Shown here in pieces: positions 25,441-37,374 of a DNA stretch of 64,000 bases (positions within the stretch are counted from its first letter, which is position 1; the number at the start of each line of letters is the position of its first letter). The stretch covers positions 2,418,001-2,482,000 of the forward strand of contig NC_135208.1 in NCBI RefSeq assembly GCF_050948175.1. The letters run 5' to 3'. The notes under the pieces were generated by a model. The model worked only from the letters and a program-made list of their open reading frames with translations. It did no database searches and was not told where the DNA came from. Position numbers and translations under genes: made by a program. The stretch comes from Xylocopa sonorina. Lineage: Eukaryota > Arthropoda > Insecta > Hymenoptera > Apidae.

Positions 25441-25720
25441 TATACAAGAATTTAGAAATAAAACATTTCTGATTTTTGCTGGCAAAATATTTATTTCAAT
25501 CTCTTCTATATTTCAGTAATTATCGCGATATTAGCATATTTTGTAGTTTTATTTTAATTTCTTGTATATCTCAGTAATTTTTGCGATATTAGCATATTTC
25601 ATAATTTTATCTTAATTCCTTGCATATTTCAGTAATTTTACTGCAATTTATTGTATACTTTAGTAACTTGATTTTAATTTCTTGTATATTTCCCGCTTTA
25701 TAGGTAAGAGAGAGAAAGAT
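25441..25720. repeat. Short degenerate repeat around TTGTATATTTCAGTAATTTT
   Basis: Four or five copies of a unit of about 50-60 bp containing TTCTTGTATATTTCAGTAAT and CGATATTAGCATATTT. It borders the foldback elements on their left side. Confidence 0.65.
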
Positions 25721-25778
25721 ATATGCGAAAGCTGTAAGAAAGAGTGAGACAGATATAATCGACTCCATTGTAGAACAC

Positions 25779-25972
25779 GTGGCGCCATCTCTGCGAAAAG
25801 CGCTCAAACTGCTCGCTCAGCGTTACCGACAGCGAAGTGAACTACTTATCGACAGTGGCGCCATCTGTGAGGAGGGCGCTGAAACTACTCGCCATTTAGT
25901 TTCAGCGACACTCGCAGAGATGGCGCCACCACAGCGCTGAGTGCGCGCGAAAATTTGAAAACTATTTGAAAT
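25779..25972. repeat. Foldback element, rearranged copy 1
   Basis: A 75-bp palindrome (25855-25929) has perfect 12-bp ends GTGGCGCCATCT / AGATGGCGCCAC and inner arms CGCTGAAACTA / TAGTTTCAGCG. To its right lies the same outer arm as copy 2 (TGCGCGCGAAAATTTGAAAA, then CTATTTGAAA). To its left, the outer arm is replaced by a second partial GTGGCGCCATCTCTG copy at 25779. No protein is encoded. A MITE-like foldback or a cluster of insulator-type sites are possible readings. Confidence 0.8.
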
Positions 25973-26406
25973 CATAAAGATAAATTATATTATAAGATAA
26001 CGAGAAATATGAGATGTTTAGTAGATCAAATATAATCGTTTACGTTAATTAACAATAAATAGTAAATATATACATATCAATTAAACAAGAATTATAACAG
26101 TAGAAATAACAAATATAATTAAGTAGGTTTAGTACAAGAAGATACTTGTTAGAATATAAAGCTTGTTAATTCTACTTTTGCAATTAAGTATATAAAGGCT
26201 TATTTTATTAATAGGTACAGGATATATAATTGTAAACAATATTCTCTCAAATAGAAAGTAAATAATTTGATAAAACTCTAAACTATCGCAGTTAATTCAG
26301 TACGAATTGAATAAACTACATTTCTTATTAATTAACGAACGTAATCTAAATGATTTAGTATGTTAAACATTTCCTATTCTCTGCTTTTTAATAATAAAAA
26401 AGGATT
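25973..26406. other. AT-rich spacer between two foldback elements
   Basis: Single-copy, very AT-rich sequence with no open frame, repeat array or RNA gene that I can recognise. It separates two related GC-rich foldbacks. Confidence 0.5.
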
Positions 26407-26577
26407 TAATTGGTTTCAAACAGTTTTTAAATCTTCGCGCGCAATCAGCGCCTGTGGCGCCATCTCTGTGAGGGCTGCTGAAACTACTCATCGTTTAGTT
26501 TCAGCAGTTCTCACAGAGATGGCGCCACCACGTCGCTCACTGCGCGCGAAAATTTAAAAACTATTTGAAACCAAATA
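26407..26577. repeat. Foldback element, near-perfect palindrome, copy 2
   Basis: About 170 bp read nearly the same on both strands. The outer arms are ATTGGTTTCAAACAGTTTTT on the left and the reverse complement of AAAAACTATTTGAAACCAAA on the right. Next come CGCGCGCA blocks, then GTGGCGCCATCTCTGTGAG against its mirror, then GCTGAAACTA / TAGTTTCAGC around a loop of about 11 bases. There is no coding capacity beyond a spurious frame. Structure and size fit a MITE or foldback element; target-site duplications could not be fixed by eye. Confidence 0.85.
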
Positions 26578-26739
26578 AATGAATTATATTATTAAATAAT
26601 AAAAATTGCTAGTATATATATTAGTTATTTATCATTTTTATTATTTGTAATTAATACACATAATTATTTATTATGAAAAACCAGTCACAGATGTTTATTA
26701 TTAATATTTGTTACTCTTATTATTAATATATCATACATA

Positions 26740-27965
26740 ACATTTATTGTACTAACATTTATTATTAATACAACATACAATATTTATTATTATTACTATT
26801 ATTATCGTTATTATTATCATTAATATTATTATTATTATTATCATCATCATTATTATTATTATAATCATTATTATTATTATTATTATCATCATCAGTATTA
26901 TTACTACTATCGTCATTATTAGTATTATAATCATTATTATTATTATCAACATCGGTATTATTATTATTATCATCATCATCATTATTGTTATTGTTATTGT
27001 TATTGTTATTGTTATTATTATTATCATTGTTATCATTATTATCATTATCGTCATTATCGTCATTATCATCATTATCATCATTATCATCATTATCATCATC
27101 GTCATCATTATCATCATCGTCATCATTATCATCATCGTCATCATTAATATCATTGTCATCATTATCATCATCGTCATCATTATCATCATTATCGTCATTA
27201 TCATCATTATCATCATCGTCATCATTATCATCATCGTCATCATTATCATCATCGTCATCATTAATATCATTGTCATCATTATCATCATCGTCATCATTAT
27301 CATCATCGTCATCATTAATATCATTGTCATCATTATCATCATTGTCATCATTATCATCATGGTCATCATTATCATCATGGTCATCATTATCATCATTGTC
27401 ATCATTATCATCATTATCATCATTGTCATCATTATCATCATTTTCATCATTATCATCATTATCATCATTGTCATCATTATCATCATTATCATCATTATCA
27501 TCATTGTCATCGTTATCATCATTATCATCATTATCATCATTACCATCATTGTCATCATTATCATCATTGCCATCATTGTCATCATTGTCATCATTATCGT
27601 CATTATCGTCATTATCATCATTATCATTATTATCATCATTGTCATTATTATCATTAGCATTATTATCATTATTATTATCATTATCATTATTATTATTATA
27701 ATCATTATTATTATTATCATCATCAGTATTATTATTATTATCATCATTATTAGTATTATAATCATTATATTATTGCATCATCATCGGTGTTATTATTATT
27801 ATCATCATCACTATTATTATTATTGTTATTGTTATCATTATTATTATTACTATCATCATCATTATTATTATCATTATTATTATTATCATCATCATTATTG
27901 TTATTGTTATTATTATTATTATTTTTATTATTATTGCTATTATTATTGTTATTATTATTATTAGT
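26740..27965. repeat. 1.2-kb ATT/ATC trinucleotide tract
   Basis: A continuous run of TTA and TCA triplets. ATT dominates at both ends and TCATCATTA-type 9-mers dominate the centre (about 27050-27620). Because the period is 3 and stops fall in only some frames, long frames are open on both strands (up to 337 codons). They encode only Ile/Met/Thr or Leu/Ser runs. AT-rich spacer lies at 26578-26740. Confidence 0.95.
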
Positions 27966-28055
27966 TAAGTATCAATTATTAACCTTACATATTAATTACT
28001 AAATAATTTAATATCCTTTATTAAAAGCAACATCTCTACTTTACCCGCGAACAGT

Positions 28056-28123
28056 CAACGGCCAATGGTTTGCACGCGCGCCGCAGGTACCACGTGTTTG
28101 TCGCTGCGGTAGTGGATTTAAAA
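28056..28123 (+). promoter_or_regulatory. Probable MTPAP promoter/5' region
   Basis: The sequence turns abruptly CpG-rich after the trinucleotide tract. It has a CCAAT box at 28062-28066 and a CACGTG E-box at 28091-28096, about 30-60 bp before the first ATG in frame (28124). No TATA box is evident. The position fits a housekeeping-type promoter, but the start of transcription is not determined. Confidence 0.45.
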
Positions 28124-28247
28124 ATGGCGCTCGCACATCGTGTTAATCAAAACTACTCGCCTCTGTTAACCACGTTCTACTGTAAATGTATAGTCAACAA
28201 ACGGTTCCAATCATGGCAGAGGGACCGGGAGACCAGGTCCAGACGCG
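28124..28247 (+). CDS. MTPAP: Probable first coding exon of MTPAP (mitochondrial presequence)
   Basis: The ATG at 28124 opens a frame of 41 codons rich in basic and hydroxylated residues with almost no acidic ones at the start, as expected of a mitochondrial targeting sequence. A GT donor at 28248 leaves phase 1, which joins correctly to the acceptor AG at 28868-28869. The donor (GTACGC) is weak, and another GT at 28237 would give the wrong phase. With this exon the protein is 577 residues, close to the human length of about 580. Confidence 0.45.
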
Positions 28248-30850
28248 GTACGCCTTTTAAATCGCCAGCAATATCCATTTAAACGCTCGACTAACCTTCG
28301 CACTCTAACCTCAACAACTTTCAACTTTCGCATCTTCGATTCACCGTCAATTTCCTCGAATCCACCGCGATAATCATCGAACGTAATCTGCTTTCAGCAA
28401 CGTTCCTCTTCACCACGCTTATCTTGCCACTAACAATTTAATTATTTGCATATTTGCTGAGCGCAACCACTGTTTGCTGAGGAACGAACCACCAATGAAG
28501 ATATCATCAATGAAACTTAATTAACAAGCGTACAAAAATACGTGACTACCCTCACATCGTCTCTAATCCATTCTAGAAACTATTGTACATTAAACGACTT
28601 ACTTACAATTCATAATATCTCGTTAAACCATTTGTATCGTTAGTACGGACATAAAATTGCTTTGTACCGTCTACGACCGCCTACGTCTATGTTTTTACAC
28701 TTTTAAATGCTTCGGCACTGGCGTTGGAACAACGACGCTTGATTTATTACAAAAACTTTTTACTTCCGTTCGAAAGAGTTCTTAAGTTCTTGAGAAAGGC
28801 TTTGAGAGCTCGCGAGAACCCTGCGAAGCGAGCGAGCTGAGTAACCGAGGCATTACGAATGTTTCGCAGAACCTGGCAAGTCGAACGGTACGTTCAGAAC
28901 GTTCAACGAGATGATGGAGTTCAGACGGAAACAGGCGAGGAAGAGCGTTCTGATCAAAGTGAGCACGTTCGATCACATCCTGCAGGTGCATGGGTTCGTC
29001 AGTCGTTTTGGCACTGTAGCGAGGACGTTCCCCTTCACCACGCTGAACGACCAAGTAGGTACACAGAGATCGCCCTTGTCGTCCAAATTCCACGGTGCGT
29101 GGCTGGTTTGCATTGTTCGATGTCAACCGTAGAACTTCCTGCTGCTCGAGATGGAGGCGGAGAAGCAGGTGGAAAGTTTTCAATTGATAGCCTTCGCCAA
29201 ATTGAGCCCTGACTGCACGTATACGACTACGCCTTTATTCTACTACCAGGGACAGCAGAACACTTACTCGCACGACTCGTCGGTGCTCAAGAATATTTGT
29301 ACCCACCATCACTCGACGTTTAGAGTTTCCAGCGCAGAGGAGATCCGGAAGCATCTACGATCACTGACCACAGTAACGTATCGATGCGCATATGTTAGAG
29401 ATTGGATTACGTTTTGAGAATAAGCAGAGACGTTGCGCTGTTTCCAGCCCACGGAGCAGATGATGGCCCTCTGCGAGATGCTGACCGTGACAGACTTGAA
29501 CATAAGACTCAGGTTTCACACTGCCGAACAGATCAGCTATTACATATCGAAGTTGTTCTCAAACCTGCACGTCCTGCCATTCGGCTCCTCTGTGAATGGG
29601 TTCGGTCAGATTGGCTGCGATCTAGATTTACTCTGCCAGACTGACGGAAAGAAACAGACGCAGTACATGAATGTAAGTAGCCACGCACTGCCTCAACGAC
29701 TCAGCGAAGCATGCCTAAGGCTCAGCCTCACTGACTCTTCTCTCCGTAGCAAAAAGGACGGTTCCTGTTCTGCACGCAGCCACTCTACTTCACAGAGAAA
29801 AACGAGCAGAAGGAGTTCCTCGAGCTGATCAGCATGATGATGAGGATGTGCGTGCCTGGCATCAGTGGCCTGAAGAAGATCCTCGAAGCGAGGGTGCCAA
29901 TAATCAAGTTCTACAATATGAACACCAACATGCAGTGCGATCTCAGCTGTACGAATTCGTACGTATGTTAAAATGCGCCCAGTCGAACTGTTCAGAGCTG
30001 CGTAATCATGTTCGAAACCATCGCACAGGGTTGCGCTGTACATGTCTGAGCTGCTGTACATCTACAGCGAGCTGGACTGGCGAGTCAAGCCATTGGTCTG
30101 CACCATTCGCAAGTGGGCACGCAACGCTAACATAACAAGAGAGACGCCTGGTCATTGGCTGACCAACTTCTCTCTGACCCTTCTGATAATGTTCTACCTG
30201 CAGACGAGGAACGTGTTGCCCTCGTTGAACACCTTGAAGACCTGCCGTGGTGATTATGATCAGTCTGCGCAGCGTTTACTCTGAGGATACAGTGCGCATG
30301 TAAATGTGTATCGTTCGCAGGTTTCACCTTCTCTGTAAATACCTTGTACACCAACGATACGCAGTCTGAGAATAAACCGTGGCACGTGCAGTGGAGGCGC
30401 AACACCAAGTGCAACAACCAGGAGTCCCTGCACAGCCTTCTGTTCGGCTTCTTCGAGTACTACAGCATGTTCGACTTCAAGATGCAAGCGATCTGCATTC
30501 GAGAGGCGAAGCTCAAGCCGAAGAGTGACCAGTCGCCTCTGTTCATCTACAATCCATTCAATCCAACGCTGAACGTCAGCAAGAATGTGACCATGGTTGA
30601 GATTGTGCGCATGATCGATCAGTTCAGACAGGGGCTGCAGACAATGCTCGAGTCTGAGGATTCCACTGTGATTCTGAATCTGATCAATTGTGCCAAGCCG
30701 AGTGGCCTGTCCGCACAGAAGCAGTTCAGTGGTAACAAAGTGGAGAGTTTTCGGTGCAACGACCAGGTGAAAGGGCCTGAGTTGATGGACGAAGAGCTGT
30801 TCGACAGTAAAACTAACACGAACCAGGCGAAAGGGAGTCTGATGAAGTAG
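28124..30850 (+). CDS. MTPAP: Mitochondrial poly(A) polymerase
   Basis: This non-canonical poly(A) polymerase adds or extends A-tails on mitochondrial mRNAs in the matrix. Exons: 28124-28247 (probable), 28870-29054, 29133-29372, 29448-29672, 29750-29958, 30029-30249, 30321-30850 (stop TAG). All junctions are GT-AG and in phase; introns after exon 2 are only 70-78 bp. Residue numbers assume the first exon. An RNA-binding-like N-domain precedes about residue 180. The nucleotidyltransferase signature is GSS at 229-231 with aspartates D241 and D243; the third catalytic Asp is probably D322 in the MQCDL segment. The poly(A)-polymerase-associated domain follows, with ELLYIY, WLTNFSLT and PLFIYNPFNPTLNVSKNV motifs typical of MTPAP. 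No frameshift or broken motif was seen. Only a variant poly(A) signal (TATAAA, 30904) was found downstream. The exon 6 donor could be 30247 or 30250; both keep the phase. Confidence 0.94.
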
Positions 30851-31150
30851 AAATAGCTGTAAACAATTTAACGCTGTACAATAATTTATTCGCCATTGAT
30901 TTTTATAAAGCTCGTTCGACTTGTAAATATAGTTTTTCACCTGATAACTCTGGACGCTGGACAGAACGCTGTACTTTTTTAGATTTAATCAACGAGAGAG
31001 AGATAGTCGGACACCAGTATGATTTTTATTTTTGTTTTCTAGGATTTTTAGGGGGAAGAAGAGGGTGTTAAAGAAGTATTAGGATGTTGGAGGATGGTTC
31101 GGTTGCCCTCTGCGAGACTCGATTGCTTCGTTATTCCTGAGAATACGGAT
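30851..31150. other. MTPAP 3' untranslated region and spacer
   Basis: AT-rich sequence after the MTPAP stop, without a canonical AATAAA. It grades into the 84-bp array beginning at about 31150. Confidence 0.5.
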
Positions 31151-33260
31151 TAACGTTTGGAGAAATGTGTTTTAAAGGGAACGTTGGTCTACGTTAGATA
31201 TTTAAAAATCATATTATTCTTGGTAATATTGAATAATCTTTGAAAAAATGTGTTTTAGAGGGAACGTTGGTCTACATCATTCATCTAAAAGCCAAATTAT
31301 CCCTGCAAATACCAAATGATCTTTGGAAAACTGTGTTTCGGAGGAAACATTGATCTATGTCAGCCATCTAAAATTCATATTATTCCTGGGAACATTGAAT
31401 AATCTTTGGGAAATTATATTTTACACAGTTCATTGGTCTATGTTAGTCATCTAAAAATTATTTTACACCCGCAAATGTTCAATAATCTTTGAAGAAATGT
31501 ATTTTAGAGGAAACGTTGATCTATGTTAGTCGTCTAAAAATCATATTATTCCTGCGTATACGGATTAATTCTTGAAGAAATGGATTTTAAAAGAAGCCTT
31601 GGTCTACGTTAATCATCTAACGCTCATATTGCTTCTACGAATACCAAATAATCTTTGGAAAAATGTGTTTTAGAGGGAACATTGGTCTACGTTATTTCGT
31701 ATAAAAATTATTTTACGTTTTTGGTTTATTTTACGCATTGGTTTCATCTAAAAATTAAATTATTTCTGTGAATATTCAATAATCTTTGGAAAATGTGTTT
31801 TAAAGGAAATGATGGTCTACATTATTCATGTAAAAATAACTTTGCTCCTGCAAATATTTAATAATCTTTGGAAAAATGTGTTTTAGAGAGAGCATTATTC
31901 TATATTAGTCATCTAAAAATTATTTTACTCCTGAAAATATCCAATAATTTTGGGAAAAATGTGTTTTAGAGGAAGCGTTGGTCTACGTTAAACATTTAAA
32001 AATTATATTATTCCTGGGAATATTGAATAATCTTTGAAGAAATATATTTTGGAGGCAACGTTGGTCTATGTTAGTCATCTAAAAATTATTTCACTCTTGC
32101 AAATGTTCAATAATTTTTGGAAAAATGTGTTCTAGAGGCGATGTTGGCCTACGTTAGTCATCTAAAAATTATATTAATCCTGCAAATATGGATTGATCTT
32201 TGAAGAAATGTATTTTAAAAGAATAGTTGGTCTACGTTAGTCATCTAAAAATTATTTTGCACTTGCGAATATTGAATAATCTTTGGAAAAATGTGTTTTA
32301 GAGGGATCATTGATCTACATTATTCACATAAAAATTATTTTACTCCTGCAAATACCGAATAATCTCTGGAAAAATGTATTTTGGAGGAAACATTGGTCTA
32401 TGTTAACCATCTAAAAATTAAATTATTCCTGTGAATATTCAATAATCTCTGGAGAAATGTGTTTTAGAGGAAGCATTGATCTATGTTAGTCATCTAAAAA
32501 TTATTTTACTCCTGCAAATATTCAATAATCTTTGGAAAAATGTGTTTTAGAGAGAACGTTGGTCTTCATTTTTCATCTAAAAATTAAATTACTGCTCTGA
32601 ATATTAAATAATCTTGGAAAAATGTGTTTTAGAGGGGATGTTGGTCCACGTTAATCATCTAAAAATTATTTTACTCCTGCAAATATTCAATAATCTTTGG
32701 AAAAATGTGTTTTAGAGAGAACGTTGGTCTTCATTTTTCATCTAAAAATTAAATTACTGCTCTGAATATTAAATAATCTTGGAAAAATGTGTTTTAAAGG
32801 AAATGTTGGTCCACGTTAATCATCTAAAAATTATTTTACTCCTGCAAATATTCAATAATCTTTGGAAAAATGTGTTCTAGAGAGAGCATTATTCTATGTT
32901 AGTCATCTAAAAATTATTTTACTCCTGCAAATATTCAATAATCTTTGGAAAAATGTGTTTTAGAGAGAACGTTGGTCTTCATTTTTCATCTAAAAATTAA
33001 ATTACTGCTCTGAATATTAAATAATCTTGGAAAAATGTGTTTTGGAGAGAACGTTGATCTACATTATTCATCTAAAAATTATTTTACTTCTGTGAATATT
33101 CAATAATCTCTGGAAAAATGTGTTTTAGAGGGAATGTTGGTCCACGTTAATCATCTAAAAATCATATTATTCCTGCAAATATTGAATAATCTTTAAAAAA
33201 ATGTGTTTTTGATGGATCATTGATCTACATTAATCATCTAGAGATCATATTTTCCTATAT
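31150..33260. repeat. 2.1-kb tandem array, unit about 84-88 bp, about 24 copies
   Basis: Units read AATAATCTTTGGAAAAATGT, GTTTTAGAGGGAACGTTGGT, CTACGTTAGTCATCTAAAAA, TTATTTTACTCCTGCAAATA. In the right half two adjacent variants form a dimer of about 168 bp, recognisable by GGTCTTCATTTTTCATCTAA and ACTGCTCTGAATATTAAATA. It starts near 32526 and 32694 and again near 32942. The array lies between the 3' ends of two convergent genes. Confidence 0.9.
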
Positions 33261-33600
33261 TTTGCGACTACACATAAAGATTCGCTGATACTATTCTTAA
33301 TATGTACTTTTATTTGATGATTAAATGCTACCAATTTAGAAATAATTTAATTATATTCTTAAAGATGGTACATAATTGAAGATTAAGAGAAATTGGACTT
33401 AGATATTTCTTCATATACAGCTCGCATACTTAAAGCTTTTCGTTCAAGGAATAAATTGAATAATTTTATTATAGTAAAAGTAATATTTTTTTTATTTTAT
33501 GAGCTTGAGTGCTTCTTTGCTAATTATTTTTTGTCGTATAATAGAAAACACAAGAGAGTAGATATCTGAAAGATATTATAAACATTTTATCTTCTTTAAA
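33261..33600. other. AT-rich spacer
   Basis: Non-repetitive AT-rich sequence between two arrays. The word AGAGTAGATATCTGAAAGAT here recurs near 33890, inside the next array. No gene was seen. Confidence 0.5.
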
Positions 33601-34960
33601 CTTCAGAATTAAGCTTCAACGCTTGGTTTTCTATAAACTTAAGTGCTTTATTTTGCTTGAGCTTCAAAATTAAGCTTCAGTGCTTTGATTTACTTAAGCT
33701 TCAGCGCTTTATTTTCCTTCAGCTTCAGTGCTTTATTTTCCTTAAGCTTTAATGGTTTATTTTCTTTAAGCTTCAATGTTTTATCTTCTTCAAGCTTCAG
33801 AATTAAGCTTCAATGGTTTATTTTACTTAAGCTTCAAAATAAAGTACTCCTTCACTAATTATTTCTTATCATTAAATAAAAAATATAAGAGAGTAGATAT
33901 CTGAAGATATTATAAACATTTTCTCTTCTTCAATCTTAAGAATTAAACTTCAACCCCTTATGATTTCCTCAAGCTCCAGAATTAAGCTCCAATGCTTTAT
34001 TTTCTATAAGCTTCAGTATTAAGTTTCAAGCATTAATAATTTCTTTAATCTTCAGAATTAAGATTCAATTCATTATAATTACTTTAAGCTTCAGAATTAA
34101 GCTTCAATGCTTTATTTTACTTAAGCTTCAGAATTAAGCTTCAACTCATTATAATTTCTTTAAGCTTCAGAATTAAGCTTCAACCCTTAATAATTTCTTT
34201 AAGCTTCAGAATCAAGCTTCAGCACTTTATTTTCCTTAAGCTTCAGAATTAAACTTGAATGCTTTATTTTGTTTAAGCTTCAAAATTAAACTTCAATGCT
34301 TTAGTTTCTTTAAGCTTCAAAATTAAGCTTCAGCCCTTAATAATTTCTTTAAGCTTCAGAATCAAGCTTCAGCACTTTATTTTCCTTAAGCTTCAGAATT
34401 AAACTTGAATGCTTTATTTTCTTTAAGCTTCAAAATTAAACTTCAATCCCTTATAATTTGTCTAAGCTTCAGAATTAAGCTTCAGCTCTTCATTTTCCTT
34501 AAGCTTCAGAATTAAGCACCAATTCTTTATTTTCTATAAGCTTTAGAATTAAGTTTCAAGCATTAATAATTTCTTTAATCTTCAGAATTAAGCTTCAACC
34601 CATTATAATTTCTTTAAGCTTCAGAATTAAGCTTCAATGCTTTATTTTCTTAAGCTTCAGAATTAAGCTTCAACCCTTAATAATTTCTTTAAGCTTCAGA
34701 ATTAAGCTTCAACCCTTAATAATTTCTTTAAGCTTCAGCACTTTATTTTCCTTAAACTTCAGAATTAAGCTTCAACCCTTAGTAATTTTCTTAAGCTTCA
34801 GAATTAAGTTCCAACCCTTAATAATTTCTCTAAGCTTCAGAATTAAGCTTCAACCCCTTATAATCTCTTTCAGCTTCAAAATTAAGCTTCAACCTCTTAT
34901 AATTCCCTTCAAACTTCAAAATTAAGCTTCAACGCTTCATTTTCTTTAATCTCCAACATC
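33600..34960. repeat. 1.35-kb array of AAGCTTCAGAATT words (HindIII-dense)
   Basis: A motif of about 13 bp (AAGCTTCAGAATT) alternates with AAGCTTCAACCCTTAATAAT and TTTCTTT. The best copies (about 34140-34860) have a unit of about 39 bp. The AAGCTT palindrome occurs dozens of times, so HindIII would cut the array to small fragments. Variants end in GCTTTATTTTCCTT instead of CCCTTAATAATTT. There is no coding frame. Confidence 0.85.
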
Positions 34961-36000
34961 TTCCGATCAAATAAAAAATTTCTGACTGAAAACTATACTG
35001 CGCCACATTGTTAAATATATTTTGACCTCATCATTGACCATTCCACATGAAAAAAAAAAGATTATTATTTAATAAAATGTAGGAAAATATGTTCTTTAGA
35101 TTCTCCTTCGACCTACACAAATTAATATCCCTCTCAAAGGACATTTATCATATTTTTGCAGCACTCTTCAAGCATTTTTTCATGCTCATACAGGAAACAA
35201 AGTAATTAAATTAAGCGAGACACCATGTACAAAAGAAAAGAGTTCAAAAATTTCTCTTTCGTTACGTATTATCATTTAGATATTGCAAAGAAACTGAATT
35301 CGATGTCAGAAAAATGCTGAATCGCATTGCAAACCGTTGCGTTATGAAAATCAAAGGCGTAATTACCTTTACACCAAACAAAATCAATTAGAAAATTTAT
35401 AATAAACAGCGAAGAGGAGTTCGATGCAAGAGTAACTCTCAGCGCAAAGTATTACGCAGGAAGTTATTTTTAAAAAAAGTTACTTCGCTCTTACGCTTTA
35501 AAATTGCAAGACTTTTCAGAAGTTTCGCTTTTACAACATCAGAATACATTTTCTGAACCGATGATGTCCTACGCAGATAATACAAAATAGTATTCAGAGA
35601 GTTATCAAGCATCTTTCATCCTAGTCGCTTAATTTAGCATTAAAAATTATATTGGTGTCTGATTATTTCCATCGAACCGAAAGAGCAGTGCAGTATTTCC
35701 GTATTCTATTAAGAAAAACAAAGTAACAACTTCGATTGTACATTAAGATGCGTAAACAGAGACCGAAAGCAAAGTTTTTCTGTATAAGACTCTATCGTAT
35801 TGTTTCAATTCCATCATAACGAAGAAACAGTAATTTTATAATTCGCTATTGGGTTTCAATAATTGCTATCGTAAGCCAATATGAAGAATGTAAAGTATCC
35901 AAACCCTATAAATAGATAATCAGACATGAACAAGTGCCAGATCTAACGTATAATTAATTCAGTTTGTCCAATCGTTGGACAGACAGAGCCTCGCTACTCA
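34961..36000. other. Single-copy AT-rich intergenic DNA
   Basis: About 1 kb with no repeat unit, no long frame and no transposon protein. The frame content is what is expected by chance. Confidence 0.5.
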
Positions 36001-37374
36001 AATAAGAGCAACGAAGGAGCAAAACAGAGTGAAATGTTGGTGCGCATTGCATTTACAGCAATCGAACAACACTGTAATACTTCGTAACTTGTATATTTCC
36101 TCTATCGTCAGCAATTCGACATTTCTGATACATGATTAATCGTGTACATTTGCTATAGTTGCAACGTTCCTGGTGGCCCATACTCGAGGGCCACCGCAGG
36201 AGGCGTTGTTCTCTTAATATCTTAACAATCGCGTGTTTCAATTACGTTGGAGCCCTCGCCTCTCGTTGAGAGGGCTGTCTGGCTCTCACAGAGCGTCTCG
36301 TGCAATTGTAAAAACACCAATCACGATTATCCAGCCCACAATAATGGCCAGAGACGAGGGTTCCTCGTGGTTTTTTGGCAAATTACGAGTACACTCTTTA
36401 ATTAGGCTATTCTGAGGGTGACCAGAGGCACGTGGCGGTCTCTGGGACCCTCGTGCACCCTTCGATACCTCGCTCGAGGGTGCTCGGTTACATAGAAACC
36501 CTAAATCTGGCGAGTGTTCGACTCGCGCGACGCTCGTTAGCCGAGTTCAATGAAAACTTTGAGCAGCACGGGATGATTATTCCCTCCAGTCGCCTTCGTA
36601 CGTCCTCGACAACGTTTCTCGGACCCCCAGCTTCGTTTGTTACCCCGTAAGTTACTCTGTTTAATCGCTAATCCTAATTATCGAGCCTGTCGACCGCTGT
36701 TCGCAGGCTGCAATCAACAATAAGTGCGTCAACTTATGTGTTCTCCACTCTTTTACGTTCTTACATGTATTATATATTTAATGTATACTTGGTGGCTCCT
36801 GTTTTACGTATTTACTTCACTATTGGCAGCGATACTGTTCACCCTCGCCGCTTCGAGGCGCGTGCGAGCGGCGTTCTGATTAAAAAATCGCGACGCCCCT
36901 ACGTCGAAGGCTGGCATTGACCCTGGAACAACAACAATTTCATCGTACAAACGTTGAAAAAACACGATGTTGGTCCGTACCCGAGGAAACGAGAACGAGC
37001 GAGCCTGCAGAGCCCTCGTTCGCGAGTAAAAACCGATGCACTAGTCGACGGTGCAGACGAATGGCAGTTTAAAAGACGACGAACGATGTTTACTGTCCCC
37101 CGTGGACGTTGCTGGAGCACCAGACGAGACGTTCTCGCGTTAAAGAGCCGTCTCGTCTGACGAAATCCATCAGAAACCAACAACAACGTCGCTGGTCGGG
37201 ACGATGCCCGCGCGTTTGGGCGTTCTTAAGTCCATCCAGCTGGCTAGACTCGAGCAGAACTACTCGCAGAAGCCAAGAGGACCTTGGATTCCATCGACTG
37301 CTACGTTCAACAACATCTACGCTCGCGATTTAGCCAGCTGAGTGGAACAATAACTCGAGATCCCCTTTCTGTTC
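36001..37374. other. GC-richer single-copy region downstream of RNF207
   Basis: Unique sequence with raised GC and CpG (36230-36650 and 36830-37330). Several frames of 60-95 codons are open on both strands with no recognised domain. Being directly downstream of the RNF207 stop, part of it may be that gene's 3' untranslated region. The nearest candidate poly(A) signal on the - strand is ATTAAA at about 36777-36782. A separate conserved element is also possible. Confidence 0.4.

Noticed and set aside
26752..27765. 337-codon and 238-codon frames across the trinucleotide tract
   Set aside because: They consist only of Ile/Met/Thr or Leu/Ser runs and are open on both strands because the repeat period is 3. 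There is no start context or unique sequence.
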